64,000 bases of DNA from Hyphomicrobium sp. (GTDB lineage Bacteria > Pseudomonadota > Alphaproteobacteria > Rhizobiales > Hyphomicrobiaceae), in the NCBI GenBank assembly GCA_019751875.1, contig JAIEMV010000006.1:1-64000 (forward strand), read 5' to 3'. The notes beneath the pieces are model-generated. The model worked only from the letters and a program-made list of their open reading frames with translations. It was not told where the DNA came from and did no database searches. The stretch's first letter is position 1, and each line of letters begins with the position of its first letter. Both the position numbers and the translations under genes were made by a program. Below, piece by piece: positions 50,467 through 59,214 of this stretch.

Positions 50467-51537
50467 TCATCCCATTACAGCCGTATCTGCTTCCACCAAT
50501 CGTGATCCATCCCGTGCAACGCGATGCATCAGATAGCCAAGACAATCCAGCCGAATCGCGTTGTTGTCACGTGTAAGCATGGCGGGAATGGCCCGCTTGC
50601 AGAGCCTAATTTCGCCGTCGCCGTACGTGAAGTAGTCTGACGACGTTGCATGTGGTCCACCGGGTTCGATATTGAGCAGGTGCCGCCGGCGCGAACCCAG
50701 GCGTCCAAACAAGGTTCCTGGCTCCAATTCCGAGAAATTTAGGCGATCCAGATCCGATCGGAACTGGAAGTCCGCGTCTGTGCCATCGAAGGATACCGTT
50801 GCCCCCGTCGGAATTTTTATGATGGCATGCGTCTGCATCAGGTCGAGATCACCGTCAGGGACAGGACGATCGGGTAAGTGGTCGATTGCGAGTGCTGCTT
50901 CGATGAAGTCGGCGGCATGTGCCACTCCTTCTGGTCCGCCAGCAAGTCCGCACTCGACCGTGACCGAAGGGCAGAGTTGAGACAAAGCTGCGGACTGCAC
51001 ACCAAGCGGCCGTTCGAAGTACACCACGGTCCGGGAGAAAAGCCTGGCCAATTGGACGTAACGGTCGTCCCGCCGGTTGACACAAGCGTAGTGCGGGTTG
51101 TGGCCCGAGTTGTTGTGAATATCGATGCTCCCGAACGGCTTTTGGACACGCACGGCGTCGACCACTTCGCGCATGACGCGCGCTTCCGGAGTGAGGTCGT
51201 CAAGGGTGCCAGGCCAGCTTCGATTGTAATCGGTTTGACTGCGAAGTGTCCGGACAGTGTATCTGGCGGCATCAACGTTGCCGACGAACAGCATAAGGCT
51301 GCGAGGCAGATGCCCGTGGTGCCGATTTAGAACAGACTGAATCGCGGCCCATCCCGTACTCTCGTTGCCGTGCAATAGGACACTGACGAACAGTGGCGAG
51401 GCGTGTTTTCCAGGGATTTCGAACAGAGTAGGGCCAGGCAAATGTCGCCACAGTTCATAGGATGGCGCATGTAGCAAGGCTGGCGAGAAACCTTGGACAC
51501 GGTTGAGACGCAGCGTATCCGCTTGATCGAGGTCCAT
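50467..51537 (-). CDS. M14-family zinc metallopeptidase (succinylglutamate desuccinylase-like)
   Basis: A 356-aa zinc hydrolase of the M14 carboxypeptidase/AspA-AstE type. Zinc ligands are H56 and E59 in LLHGNEST and H141 in SIDIHNNSGHNPHY; the general-base Glu fits E195 in SVTVECGLAGG. Substrate-binding Arg/Asn residues fit YNRSWPG. The start is taken as ATG at 51537; the frame extends to 51606 with an unlikely Cys-rich leader. It precedes the ATP-grasp ligase by 4 bp and follows the DUF6494 gene by about 120 bp. Together they suggest cleavage and formation of an amide bond on a common compound. Confidence 0.82.
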   Translation of the reverse strand: MDLDQADTLRLNRVQGFSPALLHAPSYELWRHLPGPTLFEIPGKHASPLFVSVLLHGNESTGWAAIQSVLNRHHGHLPRSLMLFVGNVDAARYTVRTLRSQTDYNRSWPGTLDDLTPEARVMREVVDAVRVQKPFGSIDIHNNSGHNPHYACVNRRDDRYVQLARLFSRTVVYFERPLGVQSAALSQLCPSVTVECGLAGGPEGVAHAADFIEAALAIDHLPDRPVPDGDLDLMQTHAIIKIPTGATVSFDGTDADFQFRSDLDRLNFSELEPGTLFGRLGSRRRHLLNIEPGGPHATSSDYFTYGDGEIRLCKRAIPAMLTRDNNAIRLDCLGYLMHRVARDGSRLVEADTAVMG

Positions 51538-51658
51538 GCATGTCGGCCTTGTGTTGCGATGGCAGAGACAAACTGCCCAGTAGGGGTGTCGCGCAAGACC
51601 CTTCACTTAACCTTGATCGGGATCAACAGTTCGGATGGAAGCGGTTCTAGCCTGGCTA

Positions 51659-51850
51659 TCAAGTCTCGATGTCGTCTTCCACCACGTGCTTCAAGTCGGT
51701 TCCTTCCGCTGTGAGCACCATCCGCAGCCGCAGCGTGCTGCCGGCTGGCACGGGGCACTCGCGGACGAGCCTTTCGACCTCTTGTTGCGACGTGACACCG
51801 ACGCGCTTCAAATATTTCCTTAGCGACAAATTGAAGTTCTCGTTTTCCAT
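51659..51850 (-). CDS. DUF6494-like small protein
   Basis: A 63-aa protein starting MENENFNLSLRKYLKRVGVTSQQEVERLV, which fits the DUF6494 signature (FNxSxRKxLKxVGVxSQxExE). The second half, STLRLRMVLTAEGTDLKHVVEDDIE, forms the expected beta-strand region. The family is cytosolic, small and uncharacterised. The frame extends to 51994 without a good start. It lies upstream of the M14 and ATP-grasp genes on the same strand and may be co-transcribed with them. Confidence 0.75.
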   Translation of the reverse strand: MENENFNLSLRKYLKRVGVTSQQEVERLVRECPVPAGSTLRLRMVLTAEGTDLKHVVEDDIET

Positions 51851-51977
51851 TTTTTGATACCCGCTGGTTTGGAGTCGGCTTTCACACCATGCAATCGGCT
51901 TCCTAACTTTACTCTGTTCGGATTGTTCCGAAGGCGTTCTGAACTCGACGTTGGCTACCGCTGGATGCGGTGGCAGA

Positions 51978-54269
51978 TCATTTTTCGCGCGCACGGCGCA
52001 TAGCTGCGGCGAAGGCAGATTCGGTACTGGACCGCGAGGGACTTTTGGTAGCGGTCATTCCGGTCTGCGGAGTTGCCGCCTTTACCGTTCGAGTCGTACC
52101 GGGATCGAGGTCTCCCGATTTCATCGTCAACGCGATCCGCTTGCGCTCAATATCGACGTCCTTCACTCGGACGCGGACGATATCGCCCGCTTTGACAACA
52201 TCGCGGGGATCTTTGACGAAGCGGTCGGCCAACTCGGAGACATGGACGAGACCGTCTTGATGGACCCCGACATCGACGAAGGCTCCGAACGCGGTGACGT
52301 TCGTCACAACGCCTTCCAGCGCCAGCCCAGGCCGAAGATCGGAGATTTTTTCGACGCCCTCTTCAAAGACTGCGGTTTTGAACTCGGGCCGAGGATCGCG
52401 TCCGGGTTTTTCGAGCTCGGCGAGAATGTCACTGACGGTCGGAATGCCAAAAACGGAATCGGCGTAGTGAGCAGGGTTGAGGGTGCGCAAAAACGGGCCA
52501 TCACCGATCAGGGCTTTCAGCGGTTTCTTGGTGGTCTCTGAGATGCGCTCAACGACCGGGTAGGCTTCGGGGTGGACGGCGGAGGCGTCAAGCGGATTGG
52601 GCCCATTTATGATGCGGAGAAATCCGGCCGACTGTTCGAAGGCCTTGGGTCCGAGGCGCGCGACTCTCTTGATGTCGGTGCGCTTCTTGAATGCGCCATT
52701 TTGGTCGCGGTGAAGAACGATGTTCTGAGCGATGGTCGCGTTCAATCCCGCAACGCGGGCCAAGAGTGGGGCGGACGCCATGTTCACGTCGACACCTACG
52801 GCGTTGACGCAGTCCTCAACGGCGGCGTCCAATGAGCGGGCGAGATCGGTCTGATCGACATCGTGTTGATATTGACCGACACCGATGGCTTTTGGCTCGA
52901 TTTTGACGAGTTCCGCCAGCGGATCTTGGAGGCGACGGGCGATAGAGACGGCACCGCGCAAACTGACGTCGAGGTTGGGAAACTCGTTGGCGGCGAGTTG
53001 AGACGCGGAATAGACCGACGCCCCGGCTTCCGACACCAAGGCTTTTTTCGGCTTTGAAGCGGGTAGGTGCTTAATCAAGTCCGATGCCAGCTTTTCTGTT
53101 TCGCGACTAGCGGTTCCGTTGCCGATGGCGATAACGTCGACCTTATGCTTGATGCAAAGAGCGGCGAGGGTCGAGAGTGCGCCGTTCCAGTTCTTCCGCG
53201 GCTCGTGAGGGTAGACGGTGGCTGTATCGAGCAGTTTGCCCGTCTCGTCGACCACTGCGACTTTGACGCCCGTGCGAATGCCTGGATCGAGCCCCATCGT
53301 TATGCGCGGTCCGGCGGGTGCGGCAAGCAGAAGATCCTTGAGGTTCGACTTGAAGATTTCGATGGCGCCGCGGTCGGCACGTTCCTTCAGTCGCGCAAGG
53401 AGATCCGTCTCGAGAGACGGGTGCAGCTTTGCTTTCCATGCCTGCTTTACGGTCTCGGCAAGCCAGCTGTCCGCCGGCCTGCCGCGGTCGGCAACTGCGA
53501 AGGCGGTCATGATCTTGAGTTCGGCGGGGTGTGGGCGATTGGACTGCGATGCAACGTCGAGATCGAGAGTGAGGACGCCCTCATTTCTGCCACGCAGAAG
53601 AGCCAGCGCGCGGTGGGAAGGGAGATCACGGATCGACTGGCTGAAGTCGAAGTAGTCGGAGAATTTGGCGCCGCCGGCTGTCTGGCCTTTTTGTACGCGA
53701 GAGGAAAGCTGTCCGTTGGTCCAGAGCCACTCGCGTAAGTCGCCGACGAGTTTTGCATTCTCTGCGATGCGTTCGACCAGGATGGACCGGGCGCCATCGA
53801 GTGCGGCGCCGGGGTCGGAGACGCCTTTTTCCGCGTGAACGTACTTTCGCGCTTCCGTGTCAGGATCGAGCGATGGGTTGTCTAAAAGCGCGAGGGCGAG
53901 CGGTTCCAGCCCATTCTCACGCGCGATCTGAGCTTTGGTGCGACGCTTTGGTTTGAATGGTGCGTACAGGTCTTCAAGTTCGACCTTGCTCTGCGCGTTG
54001 GCGATGGCTCGTTGTAAATCGGGCGTCAGCTTTGCTTGATCCGTGATCGATTTGATGATCGTGGCGCGGCGCTCTTCGAGCTGGCGGAGATAGCCAAGCC
54101 GGTCCTCGATACGACGCAACTGGGTATCATCAAGCCCCCCGGTCTTCTCTTTGCGATAGCGCGCCACAAAGGGCACGGTCGCTCCTTCTTCGAACAAAGC
54201 GACGGCGGCATCGATTTGCGCCACTTGAACATTGAGTTCGTGGGCGATGCGCGCGTTGATCGATGTCAT
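51978..54269 (-). CDS. tex: Tex-family RNA-binding transcription accessory protein
   Basis: A 763-aa protein of the Tex family, a conserved nucleic-acid-binding protein that affects transcription and stress survival. The N-terminal Tex domain ([37 protein letters not shown]), the central YqgF/RNase H-like domain ([19 protein letters not shown]), the helix-hairpin-helix region ([23 protein letters not shown]) and the C-terminal S1 domain ([33 protein letters not shown]) are all present in order. The start is set by GAGGAGCACC before the ATG. Length is normal. Confidence 0.95.
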   Translation of the reverse strand: MTSINARIAHELNVQVAQIDAAVALFEEGATVPFVARYRKEKTGGLDDTQLRRIEDRLGYLRQLEERRATIIKSITDQAKLTPDLQRAIANAQSKVELEDLYAPFKPKRRTKAQIARENGLEPLALALLDNPSLDPDTEARKYVHAEKGVSDPGAALDGARSILVERIAENAKLVGDLREWLWTNGQLSSRVQKGQTAGGAKFSDYFDFSQSIRDLPSHRALALLRGRNEGVLTLDLDVASQSNRPHPAELKIMTAFAVADRGRPADSWLAETVKQAWKAKLHPSLETDLLARLKERADRGAIEIFKSNLKDLLLAAPAGPRITMGLDPGIRTGVKVAVVDETGKLLDTATVYPHEPRKNWNGALSTLAALCIKHKVDVIAIGNGTASRETEKLASDLIKHLPASKPKKALVSEAGASVYSASQLAANEFPNLDVSLRGAVSIARRLQDPLAELVKIEPKAIGVGQYQHDVDQTDLARSLDAAVEDCVNAVGVDVNMASAPLLARVAGLNATIAQNIVLHRDQNGAFKKRTDIKRVARLGPKAFEQSAGFLRIINGPNPLDASAVHPEAYPVVERISETTKKPLKALIGDGPFLRTLNPAHYADSVFGIPTVSDILAELEKPGRDPRPEFKTAVFEEGVEKISDLRPGLALEGVVTNVTAFGAFVDVGVHQDGLVHVSELADRFVKDPRDVVKAGDIVRVRVKDVDIERKRIALTMKSGDLDPGTTRTVKAATPQTGMTATKSPSRSSTESAFAAAMRRAREK

Positions 54270-54464
54270 GGTGCTCCTCTCGTCGTCTCCGATCACTCTC
54301 TGTCAGGAGTGGTGACTTTTTTTACATATCTGGCGCATTCCGCACAGGTCTGACCAGTCTCTTTGCTGACGCCTGCCCGCAGCGGGCGCTCAAATAGGGC
54401 CTTCCGGAACCTTTTATGAAACCTGCGGTTACCCGAGAACCTTCCATGTCCGAGTGCACACTAA

Positions 54465-55676
54465 ATGAGTCAGAGCTCCTTTGTCGCAAAGCAAGGTAAT
54501 GAGAAGCCGGTACTGATTTGCTTTTCACATCTGAGGTGGCGTTTCGTTTACCAGCGACCGCAGCATCTCATGACACGGGCTGCTCAGCAGTGGACCGTGT
54601 ATTTCTTTGAAGAGCCCATCTATGAGCGAGGGGCGAAAGTTCGGTACGACGTGTCTGAAGGCGCTCCGGGTGTAGCGGTCGTTGTGCCCGTTTTACCGGA
54701 AGGCGCTACGAGCCAGCAGGCGACGGATGCGCAAAAGGTCATTCTCGACGACGTGCTAGCCGTGCATCGTGGTGCGGTCACGGCATTCTGGTACTACACG
54801 CCTTGCGCAGTGAACTTCTCCCTCCATCGTGAGCCGGATATTTGCATTTACGATTGTATGGATGAACTGAGCGCCTTCAAGGGTGCCTCTCCGGAGTTAG
54901 CGGCTTGTGAGCGCCGGCTGTTCGCTGTGGCCGATCTCGTCTTCACTGGCGGGCGAGCGCTCTACGAAGCGAAGCGTTTTCGTCATCCCAATGTTCATCT
55001 GTTCCCAAGCAGCGTGGATAAAGATCACTTTGCAAAGGCGCGAGGCTCCGGCTTTGCAGATCCTTCCGATCAAGCCGGCATAAAGCGGCCGCGGATCGGG
55101 TTTTTCGGCGTCCTCGACGAGCGCTTCGATATCGAACTCACGGCCGCTATCGCCGACCTGAGGCCGGAATGGCAATTTATTCTTATTGGGCCCGTCGTGA
55201 AGATTGATAAGTCCGAGTTGCCGCGGCGTGCAAACATCCACTGGCTCGACTGCAAGAATTATCAGGAGTTGCCGCAGTATCTCGCGCATTGGGACGTGGG
55301 ATTCATGCCGTTCGCGATCAATGCCGCAACGCGGTTCATCAGTCCCACCAAAACGCCGGAGTTTCTGGCCGCCGGTCTGCCTGTCGTCTCGACGCCGGTG
55401 CGTGATGTGGTTCGCGACTGGGGTGATGAGGGACTGGTGTCGATCAGCCACGACGCTGAGGACTTCGTTGAAAAACTCGAAGGCGTCCTTAATGAGCCAC
55501 GAGCGCCTTGGTTGGCAAATGTCGATAGCAGGCTTGCGAAGCTTTCCTGGAATGATACGTGGCGAAGGATGTCAACATTGATAAACAATGAAGTCAGTTG
55601 GCGGCTGCGCTGGCAGGAGCTGTCTCCCCGGCTAGACGAGGGTGCGCCCACAAGCGCCGAGGCCGACAATGTTTGA
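54465..55676 (+). CDS. Glycosyltransferase (GT-B type, Glf-linked)
   Basis: A 403-aa glycosyltransferase. The N-terminal domain opens with ICFSHLRWRFVYQRPQHLM, typical of the family found next to UDP-galactopyranose mutase, and the C-terminal domain contains IGFFGVLDERFDIELTAAIA, WQFILIGPV, LPQYLAHWDVGFMPF and SPTKTPEFLAAGLPVVSTPV, the sugar-nucleotide binding region. The stop overlaps the ATG of glf (ATGTTTGA). It probably adds galactofuranose or a related sugar to an envelope glycan; this is inferred from the pairing. Confidence 0.85.
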   Translation: MSQSSFVAKQGNEKPVLICFSHLRWRFVYQRPQHLMTRAAQQWTVYFFEEPIYERGAKVRYDVSEGAPGVAVVVPVLPEGATSQQATDAQKVILDDVLAVHRGAVTAFWYYTPCAVNFSLHREPDICIYDCMDELSAFKGASPELAACERRLFAVADLVFTGGRALYEAKRFRHPNVHLFPSSVDKDHFAKARGSGFADPSDQAGIKRPRIGFFGVLDERFDIELTAAIADLRPEWQFILIGPVVKIDKSELPRRANIHWLDCKNYQELPQYLAHWDVGFMPFAINAATRFISPTKTPEFLAAGLPVVSTPVRDVVRDWGDEGLVSISHDAEDFVEKLEGVLNEPRAPWLANVDSRLAKLSWNDTWRRMSTLINNEVSWRLRWQELSPRLDEGAPTSAEADNV

Positions 55677-56841
55677 TTGGCTGATCGTCGGGGCCGGGTT
55701 CGCAGGGAGTGTTTTAGCAGAGCGGATTGCAAACGTACGCGGAGAACGTGTTCTCATTATCGATCGGCGAGATCATGTCGGAGGCAATGCGTTCGACATT
55801 TACAACGAAGATGGTCTTCTCGTGCATCGGTATGGTCCGCACATTTTTCATACCAACGCCCAACGGATATTTTCATATCTCAGCCGATTTACCGAGTGGC
55901 GGCCGTATGAGCACCGCGTGCTGGCAGACATCAACGGCCAACTCCTTCCTATTCCGATCAACCTGGACACGGTGAACAAGCTTTATGGATTGGCGCTGAC
56001 CAGCGGTGAGCTCGAAGAGTTTTTTCAGTCTCGGGCTGAAGCGATTGATCCTATTCGAACGTCGGAGGATGTGGTTGTCGCCCGCGTCGGCCGCGATCTT
56101 TATGAAAAATTCTTTCGCGGCTATACGCGCAAACAGTGGGGCCTTGATCCGTCGCAGCTCGATAAGGCTGTAACCTCAAGGGTCCCTGTGCGGACAAATC
56201 GCGACGACCGGTATTTCACCGATCGCTTTCAGGCAATGCCGAAGCAGGGATATACGGCTATGTTCCGCCGCATGCTTCAGCATCGCAAGATTCAGGTTTT
56301 GCTACAGGCCGATTACCGCGAAATCAGGACCGTCATTCCGCATCGGCGCGTGGTCTTCACCGGGCCGATCGATGAATTCTTCTCCTATCGCTTCGGACGG
56401 CTTCCGTATCGCTCATTACGGTTCGAGCACATGACGAAACGGCAGTCGCAGTTTCAGCCGGTGGGTGTCGTCAATTATCCGCTTGATCGCGATTACACGC
56501 GGATCACGGAATACAAGCATCTGACGGGCCAGCACCATCCATGGACGGCCTTAACTTACGAATATCCCACAGAGAAGGGCGACCCTTATTATCCGGTGCC
56601 GCGGGCCGAGAATCAGGCGCTTTACAAAAAATATGAAGACTTGGCGCGCGCGGCCGACGATGTCTGGTTCGTCGGTCGGTTGGCGACGTACCGCTACTAC
56701 AACATGGATCAAGTGGTGGGCCAAGCATTGGCGACATTCGATGAGATCGAACGCCAAGTTCCCGTTGCTGCGGGCGTTCCAGCCATCGCCCGCAAAACAG
56801 GCATTCGCCCGGGTGCTGAATCAGCAGACTCAGCGAGCTGA
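55669..56841 (+). CDS. glf: UDP-galactopyranose mutase
   Basis: A 390-aa flavoenzyme that interconverts UDP-galactopyranose and UDP-galactofuranose. The FAD dinucleotide motif GAGFAGSVLAERIA is at the N-terminus, followed by the conserved HVGGNAFDIYNEDG and YGPHIFHT. Later family motifs include FFRGYTRKQWGLDPSQL, RVPVRTNRDDRYF, YPLDRDYTRITEYKHLTGQ and VWFVGRLATYRYYNMDQVV. The ATG at 55669 overlaps the end of the preceding glycosyltransferase gene by 8 bp; a longer start at 55642 is unlikely. The product would feed galactofuranose units to surface polysaccharides. Confidence 0.95.
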   Translation: MFDWLIVGAGFAGSVLAERIANVRGERVLIIDRRDHVGGNAFDIYNEDGLLVHRYGPHIFHTNAQRIFSYLSRFTEWRPYEHRVLADINGQLLPIPINLDTVNKLYGLALTSGELEEFFQSRAEAIDPIRTSEDVVVARVGRDLYEKFFRGYTRKQWGLDPSQLDKAVTSRVPVRTNRDDRYFTDRFQAMPKQGYTAMFRRMLQHRKIQVLLQADYREIRTVIPHRRVVFTGPIDEFFSYRFGRLPYRSLRFEHMTKRQSQFQPVGVVNYPLDRDYTRITEYKHLTGQHHPWTALTYEYPTEKGDPYYPVPRAENQALYKKYEDLARAADDVWFVGRLATYRYYNMDQVVGQALATFDEIERQVPVAAGVPAIARKTGIRPGAESADSAS

Positions 56842-56890
56842 TGGAGATCGCCGTGCGACTACATAAACCTTCGCATCTGCGTCTATTTTA

Positions 56891-57406
56891 TTAGCTGAGT
56901 GACGATCCGCTGCTGTCGTCCACGCTCGAAGAGGGGCGGGGAAAGGGAATGATCGTTGCCGATCCAGTGGATGGGCGCGGCGGTTCTACAGCGAGTTCGC
57001 TGAGATCTGCCAGATCGTCCATCCATTCTCCACAGAGGTCTGCCAGCGGGAGACCTGCGGCTTCAGATAGCCAGGGCTGAAGGATCGTTCGGCCTTCGCC
57101 CGTTTCCAGATCTGCATGAAGGATAAGATAACGGTCCTGCGCGGAGGATTCTGGGCTGCGCATCCACCGCCGAATGACTTGAGCTGTCTCACCCGCTTCC
57201 GATAACTCCGGATCGGAAACCAGCATTTCGACGTGCGGCGCGTAGGCTTCGCTGTCGTAGGGAAGCATCTTCCACGGCAGGTCATCGGCCATCGCGGCAT
57301 CGAGAGCGCGGTCGGCGGCTTCCTGACCTGTGTGAATGTCGTCGCTCTCTATCTCGACGCATGCCACTTCCAGGCGAACTCTCACGACTTTCGCGTAGTA
57401 CTTCAT
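56891..57406 (-). CDS. Hypothetical soluble protein
   Basis: A 171-aa acidic protein without membrane segments, starting at ATG after GGAGGCTCAG. Features include MKYYAKVVRVRLEVACVEIESDDIHTGQEAADRALDAAM and a C-terminal Ser/Pro-rich tail (PPRPSTGSATIIPFPRPSSSV). No recognised domain. It is convergent with glf, 49 bp apart. Confidence 0.6.
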   Translation of the reverse strand: MKYYAKVVRVRLEVACVEIESDDIHTGQEAADRALDAAMADDLPWKMLPYDSEAYAPHVEMLVSDPELSEAGETAQVIRRWMRSPESSAQDRYLILHADLETGEGRTILQPWLSEAAGLPLADLCGEWMDDLADLSELAVEPPRPSTGSATIIPFPRPSSSVDDSSGSSLS

Positions 57407-57758
57407 CTGAGCCTCCGCATAGCCGACAACAAAATCAATGATGGTTGAGTCGAAAGGAGATGCGCAACGGCTCGACCATTGAACGTCAGGGCTATGGGGC
57501 TTGAACGCAACACGGGGATGGGGGTTGCCTGCCGTCGCGCCTTCCAGATTTTCTTTTGGTCAGTTGTTCAGATGTGTTGTTTGGCGTCCGTCGGCCGCGT
57601 CGCCCCTCCAAGCGCGTGCGATCCCCACAGCCGCGTGGGCCGCAGACATTGCTTCTTTTATTGCACTGCCTCCATGAGTAATCATGGCGGGGAGGGGCGT
57701 GAACGGCGGTTCGGATCGGAACGTCCGCGCAGACCCTAAGTTCCAGAGGAGGCTGGGC
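57407..57758. other. Intergenic region, nothing recognised
   Basis: A 352-bp gap between the divergent hypothetical gene and the DUF3147 gene. It should contain both promoters. Open frames in it lack support. AGAGGAGGCTGG near its right end is the ribosome site of the DUF3147 gene. Confidence 0.6.
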
Positions 57759-58109
57759 GTGGGCTGGATCATCACGAAATATGCCGTGACGGCTTTTCTC
57801 GTCGTGCTGATTTCGGAAGCCGCGAAGCGCAGCGATAAATTAGGTGGGCTCATCGCCGCGCTGCCGATGGTGACCGTGCTGACGTTGATCTGGCTGTGGG
57901 TGGAGGGGCAGGGCGAGAGCAAGATCGCAAACCATGCCTGGTATACGTTTTGGTACGTGGTCCCAACGCTGCCGATGTTTCTACTGTTTCCCTACCTGCT
58001 GCCGCGGATCGGGTTCTGGCTAACTATGGGCGCGAGTATCGTTGTGACGATCGCCAGTTTCGCGGCGTTCGCGCTTGTCGTGCGGCGGTTCGGAATCGAA
58101 TTGCTCTAG
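57759..58109 (+). CDS. DUF3147 membrane protein
   Basis: A 116-aa inner-membrane protein of the DUF3147 family, with four helices: WIITKYAVTAFLVVLISEAAK, LGGLIAALPMVTVLTLIWLW, YTFWYVVPTLPMFLLFPYLLP and IGFWLTMGASIVVTIASFAAFALVV. It starts at GTG (57759), supported by AGAGGAGGCTGGGC upstream; the frame further upstream is not needed. Family function is unknown. It converges with the ModE-like regulator gene, 11 bp apart. Confidence 0.82.
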   Translation: MGWIITKYAVTAFLVVLISEAAKRSDKLGGLIAALPMVTVLTLIWLWVEGQGESKIANHAWYTFWYVVPTLPMFLLFPYLLPRIGFWLTMGASIVVTIASFAAFALVVRRFGIELL

Positions 58110-58120
58110 CGCCGCTGAAA

Positions 58121-58576
58121 TCAGCTGCGCGGCTCGCCTTTGCCGCTGTGATGTTGATCGAGCCATGCGAGTATCTCACCGCCGGATGCGATCGCCTTTT
58201 TCTCGATGCTGCGATACTGGCGGATGAGTTCGCGGCCAAAGTCGGTCAGCTTTGCTGGCCCTCCCCCGTGCCCATGTTCCGGTGTGGAAACGGCGGCCTG
58301 ATCGAAGGCCTCATTGATCTGCTGCATGAAGAGCCATGCTCGGCGGTAAGACATGCCGATTTCAGCGGCGGCGCGGCTCAACGAACCGGCGCTATCGATG
58401 GCCTCGAGGAGTGCGACCTTGCCGGGCCCCAGGCGGACGCCGCCGGGGAAGTCAATCTGGAGCTTGATGCTAGAGACGGCCTTGGCCGTCTTCTTTTTCG
58501 GCTTCTCAGCAGAGCCGGCGCTCGATGCAGTCGATGGTTTGCGAGGTGGCGTCGCTTCCAGGGCGATATCGGACAC
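58121..58576 (-). CDS. ModE-like LysR-type winged-helix regulator
   Basis: A 151-aa protein with a Lys/Ala-rich leader and a winged-helix domain of the ModE N-terminal type (LGPGKVALLEAIDSAGSLSRAAAEIGMSYRRAWLFMQQINEAFDQAAV). It lacks the molbindin (MOP) domains of full ModE, so it is the short ModE-like class. It starts at GTG after GAGAGGATCGGCA, 75 bp after the last gene of the tungstoenzyme operon. It is a likely regulator of the aldehyde oxidoreductase operon and tungstate import, sensing molybdate or tungstate status by an unknown route. Confidence 0.78.
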   Translation of the reverse strand: MSDIALEATPPRKPSTASSAGSAEKPKKKTAKAVSSIKLQIDFPGGVRLGPGKVALLEAIDSAGSLSRAAAEIGMSYRRAWLFMQQINEAFDQAAVSTPEHGHGGGPAKLTDFGRELIRQYRSIEKKAIASGGEILAWLDQHHSGKGEPRS

Positions 58577-58651
58577 TGCCGATCCTCTCGTTTGCTAAGG
58601 TCGTGCCATAAATCTACACGCATTTGGCAGCGGGGAAAGGGCATTGTGACA

Positions 58652-58951
58652 TCACCCGCCGCCGCGCTGGAAGGCCAAGTCGAAGCGGCGCATGAACTGT
58701 GCGCGGTCGGCCGATGGCACTCCGACAAAACGCACGGTGACGCGGGCGCGTGGGAGCGCGAGGAGTGTTCCGAGCGTGACGCTGGGGAGCGCCTCGTAAG
58801 CCACGATGATCCTGCCGCCGTTGCTGTCCAGCGTATGGGAGAGCGCGGGTATCAAAGAGGCATCGAGCACAGCCATGCTGCGGTGGAATTCGGATGGAGT
58901 TGCGGACATCGTTTTCTCGACAATGTCTGGGACCAACGCCCCGCTTGTCAT
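58652..58951 (-). CDS. Small hypothetical protein with C-terminal Gly-Gly-Gly
   Basis: A 99-aa soluble protein whose ATG overlaps the stop of the MoaD-like gene by 4 bp (ATGA). It has a helical N-terminal part and a strand-rich C-terminal half (GGRIIVAYEALPSVTLGTLLALPRARVTVRFVG) ending in RGGG. The end recalls the diglycine tails of ubiquitin-like sulfur carriers, but the rest does not clearly show a beta-grasp. I do not recognise a family. Its place in the operon suggests a role in cofactor assembly or enzyme maturation. Confidence 0.65.
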   Translation of the reverse strand: MTSGALVPDIVEKTMSATPSEFHRSMAVLDASLIPALSHTLDSNGGRIIVAYEALPSVTLGTLLALPRARVTVRFVGVPSADRAQFMRRFDLAFQRGGG

Positions 58952-59199
58952 CCGCCGGCGACCGGAGGCCAGACCGCTAGAGCGTCTCCCGGCTTCAGGG
59001 CTACGTGGGGGCGCACGCCCACAGGTTGAAAGACGCCGTTGAGAAGCACGAGGTGGCACGATTGCGGAGGCACGTTGTGGCGATCAAGAAGGGCGCGAAT
59101 AGTTGTGCCCTCGGGCACGTCCAGATCGATCATGTTGCGCTCCGCTCCTTCCGGCAGGAACGCGCCAAGGGAGGCGAAAAGTTTCAGTGTGACTTTCAT
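58948..59199 (-). CDS. MoaD/ThiS-family sulfur carrier
   Basis: An 83-aa beta-grasp protein with the required C-terminal diglycine (WPPVAGG). Typical motifs are MKVTLKLFASLGAFLP at the start, VPEGTTIRALLDRHNVP, the central CHLVLLNGVFQPVGV and the PGDALAVWPPVAGG tail. MoaD-like proteins supply sulfur for molybdopterin, here probably the tungsten-bispyranopterin cofactor of the upstream enzyme. It starts 15 bp after the FAD-subunit gene. Its partner MoaE is not in this window. Confidence 0.87.
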   Translation of the reverse strand: MKVTLKLFASLGAFLPEGAERNMIDLDVPEGTTIRALLDRHNVPPQSCHLVLLNGVFQPVGVRPHVALKPGDALAVWPPVAGG

Positions 59200-59214
59200 G
59201 GGGACCGTATGCCG

